This document shows positions 62,532 through 64,000 of a DNA stretch of 64,000 bases, piece after piece (within the stretch, counting starts at the first letter, position 1; the number at the start of each line of letters is the position of its first letter). Location of the stretch: assembly GCA_015059865.1 (NCBI GenBank), contig SUZP01000005.1, forward strand, positions 1 to 64,000, written 5' to 3'. Source of the DNA: Rikenellaceae bacterium (GTDB taxonomy: Bacteria; Bacteroidota; Bacteroidia; Bacteroidales; Rikenellaceae). Made by a program: the position numbers and the translations under genes. Under the pieces are notes generated by a model. That model had not been told where the DNA came from. It was given only the letters and a program-made list of their open reading frames with translations, and did no database searches.

Positions 62532-62786
62532 CTACTTCACATATCTCTTCAATGCAGAATCGTAGAGAGTGTCGAGGATATTATAATAGATATCCTCATC
62601 GTCTTTCATTGTCAAACTTGTGGCCTTTTCAAGCAATAGGCTATACAATCTCTGTAACTCACTCTCCATCTCCTCCGCATACGACGACGAAGATACGCTC
62701 AAATTTCGTCGTTTTACTCTGCAAGCTCCATTTGCAAAAGTATAATACACCCTAATACAGAATAACAAGCTCCGTAAAAGTTTCAT
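62532..62786 (-). CDS. Hypothetical 84-aa protein
   Basis: The protein is not recognised. A short basic-hydrophobic start (MKLLRSLLFCIRVYY) is followed by a Ser-rich stretch and an acidic helical part (YAEEMESELQRLYSLLLEKA). It is supported by an excellent promoter 56 nt upstream. DoxX follows after 73 nt, probably on the same transcript. Confidence 0.6.
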   Translation of the reverse strand: MKLLRSLLFCIRVYYTFANGACRVKRRNLSVSSSSYAEEMESELQRLYSLLLEKATSLTMKDDEDIYYNILDTLYDSALKRYVK

Positions 62787-62842
62787 TGCTAACGATAATA
62801 TAATCTAACCTAACTATAACTGCAACCCCCACAGTTGCGATA

Positions 62843-62874
62843 CAAAGATATAGAATTTTAGTCTAAAAAACAAA
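62843..62874 (-). promoter_or_regulatory. Consensus promoter, 84-aa gene and DoxX
   Basis: On the minus strand TTTG, exactly 20 nt and TATCTTTG. Confidence 0.8.
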
Positions 62875-62898
62875 TAAATATGGGTTATAGATAGCTAC

Positions 62899-62941
62899 AA
62901 AAAGAGTAGGCGCATCTCGAAAAGAGATACGCCTACTCTTG
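62899..62941 (-). terminator. Terminator after histone-like gene
   Basis: AGAGTAGGCG.ATCTC pairs with GAGAT.CGCCTACTCT around TTTTC, and a T tail follows on the minus strand. Confidence 0.9.
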
Positions 62942-62955
62942 CAACTGAGCAGGAA

Positions 62956-63132
62956 CTATTTCTTAGCCTCCTCAACAGATACCTTACGGAACTCCTTCAA
63001 GAGTTTCGAAAGCTCCAAAGCAGCCTTACGAGCGCGAGTACCTGCAGCTTTGTTGTTCTTCTCTACCTGAGCAGCAGCATTTGCCTGAAAAGCAGCTACT
63101 TGTGCATTGATTTGTTCTACTAAGTTTTTCAT
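62956..63132 (-). CDS. Histone H1-like nucleoid protein, 58 aa
   Basis: The ORF is absent from the track because of its length. It starts MKNLVEQINAQVAAFQANAA and continues NNKAAGTRARKAALELSKLL to a basic C-terminus ending EEAKK. It is Ala/Lys-rich and matches the small histone H1-like proteins of Bacteroidetes, which bind and compact DNA. A consensus promoter precedes and a strong terminator follows, so it is an independent gene. Confidence 0.88.
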   Translation of the reverse strand: MKNLVEQINAQVAAFQANAAAQVEKNNKAAGTRARKAALELSKLLKEFRKVSVEEAKK

Positions 63133-63166
63133 AACCTTTTAATTTTAGTTTTAATGGTTTATGACA

Positions 63167-63198
63167 CAAATGTAAATTATTTTTTTTTACCAAACAAA
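63167..63198 (-). promoter_or_regulatory. Consensus promoter, histone-like gene
   Basis: On the minus strand TTTG, 20 nt and TACATTTG, 34 nt before the ATG. Confidence 0.78.
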
Positions 63199-63316
63199 TT
63201 TTTTATGCATAAATTACTATTAAACAATAATTTTTTTCTTTTTAGCGCATCTCATAGGTATATTTTTTGATAAAACGGACAAAACAGACAAATTATTAAT
63301 TAAAAGATACAGAGTT

Positions 63317-64000
63317 ATGTTTTCCAAATTTAAAATTCTTGTTTCATTGGTTTTGGTAACTATCTTAGCCTCTTGCAAATTGAGAACCAAAGAGGGCAAC
63401 GAAATGCTATCAATCGAGACTGCAACCATCGTTGGTCGGTCGATGCCATACACCAAGAGTTTCATTGCTCCTATATCAGCCAACTACTCGGCAACTATTC
63501 AGCCTCGCATCTCAGGATTTCTGCTCTCCTCGACATTCCAAAATGGTATGCCCGTAAAGCGAGGGCAGCTCATCTTCACTCTCGACGATGCACCGCAACG
63601 AGCCAATCGCTTGGCTGCCGAGGCTTCGCTCTCATCGGCAAAAGCTAAGGCTGCCGAGGCTAAACGCAACTACGAGCGCGCCATTCCTCTGGCGCGTATC
63701 AACGCCATAAGTCAGACACAGCTCGACCAATACACCGCTGAAAACTTGGCCGCCATTGCCTCGGTTAAATCGGCCGAGCAGACACTACGCAATGCACGAC
63801 TTGACGAGAGCTACACACGCATATACGCCCCTATCAGCGGCATCATATCATCGTCTGCCGCCACAGCTGGCGACTACATAGGTCCCGGCACACAATTTTC
63901 GACCTTGACTACCATACAGAGCATCGATACCGTAGCCGTAGATTTGGCTATTCCGATGCGCGAATATCTCGCCGCATCGGGGCGTACGGCCTTTTCGTAC
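63317..64000 (+). CDS. RND efflux periplasmic adaptor lipoprotein, partial
   Basis: The first 228 residues are present; the gene runs off the window. A lipobox (LASC, Cys20) is followed by the membrane-fusion-protein layout: IQPRISGFLLSSTFQNGMPVKRGQ (first lipoyl half), a helical hairpin rich in Ala and Glu (about 93-155), and YTRIYAPISGIISSSAATAGDYI (second lipoyl half). It is of the AcrA/MexA type and should pair with an RND pump and TolC-like protein encoded beyond the window. The N-terminal codons use more A/T than the rest. No clear promoter box could be assigned. Confidence 0.9.
   Translation, partial: MFSKFKILVSLVLVTILASCKLRTKEGNEMLSIETATIVGRSMPYTKSFIAPISANYSATIQPRISGFLLSSTFQNGMPVKRGQLIFTLDDAPQRANRLAAEASLSSAKAKAAEAKRNYERAIPLARINAISQTQLDQYTAENLAAIASVKSAEQTLRNARLDESYTRIYAPISGIISSSAATAGDYIGPGTQFSTLTTIQSIDTVAVDLAIPMREYLAASGRTAFSY

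Noticed and set aside
1-64000. Insertion sequences, prophage or integrative element
   Set aside because: No transposase, integrase, phage structural gene or att-like repeat was found; the mobile-looking parts are small non-coding repeats only.

Overview
The window reads as chromosomal DNA of a gut-type Bacteroidales, most likely Alistipes or a close Rikenellaceae relative. The level of Bacteroidales is well supported and the genus is inference. The evidence is: promoters of the TAnnTTTG -7 type, some with TTTG or TTG about 19-20 nt upstream; almost no Shine-Dalgarno sequences; a fused SecDF; a histone-H1-like 58-aa protein; fimbrillin-like lipoproteins; many exported glycan-active enzymes; and late futalosine-pathway menaquinone genes (mqnB, mqnD). 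I see no transposase, integrase, plasmid or phage gene, no rRNA and no CRISPR array.

Layout. 1-55 is the 3' end of a tRNA plus its terminator. 437-2425 (minus) is pyrH, a TlpA-type thioredoxin and frr. 2831-11182 is a glycan and cell-surface block: a sialate O-acetylesterase, two tandem serine hydrolases of the beta-lactamase fold, rubrerythrin, a GH3 beta-glucosidase and a ROK kinase. 11324-17006 (plus) is a six-gene operon: prenyl synthase, U32 protein, Xaa-Pro aminopeptidase, mqnB, mqnD and an MBL-fold lipoprotein. 17477-20902 holds a large surface lipoprotein followed by a 42-aa peptide. 21147-24134 (minus) is rplM-rpsI-rpsB-tsf. Na/Pi cotransporter and secDF follow. 29837-34131 holds a UGSC-type redox fusion and two lipoproteins. 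dnaK, tandem SGNH esterases (one frameshifted), a small HTH-like protein, a murI-ftsK-lolA-like operon, and aroK with a phosphoesterase come next. Then parE-parC, plsC, and an envelope operon (MazG-like, HU-like membrane protein, sigma-54 activator, lptE, TPR-like, secG). The right end has GH36 alpha-galactosidase-engB-prs, a redoxin with an outer-membrane barrel protein, DoxX, a small unknown protein, the histone-like protein and a truncated RND adaptor.

How the genes fit together: housekeeping operons (translation, secretion, LPS and cell division) alternate with exported enzymes that deacetylate and hydrolyse host or plant glycans. A ROK kinase suited to the released glucose and a menaquinone branch suited to anaerobic respiration are also present.

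The most unusual material lies between the genes. (1) Five long palindromes share one apical core and abut or overlap stop codons of minus-strand genes; the helices next to the core change sequence but keep pairing. (2) Four arrays of variable mini-hairpins are joined by a constant linker and share one end module. (3) Leaders of two surface-protein transcription units carry G10 and G9 tracts. (4) A set of 7-10 bp repeat words fills spacers and has also entered coding linkers and gene ends (HU-like protein, FtsK). (5) Interleaved complementary segments lie in front of rpsB.
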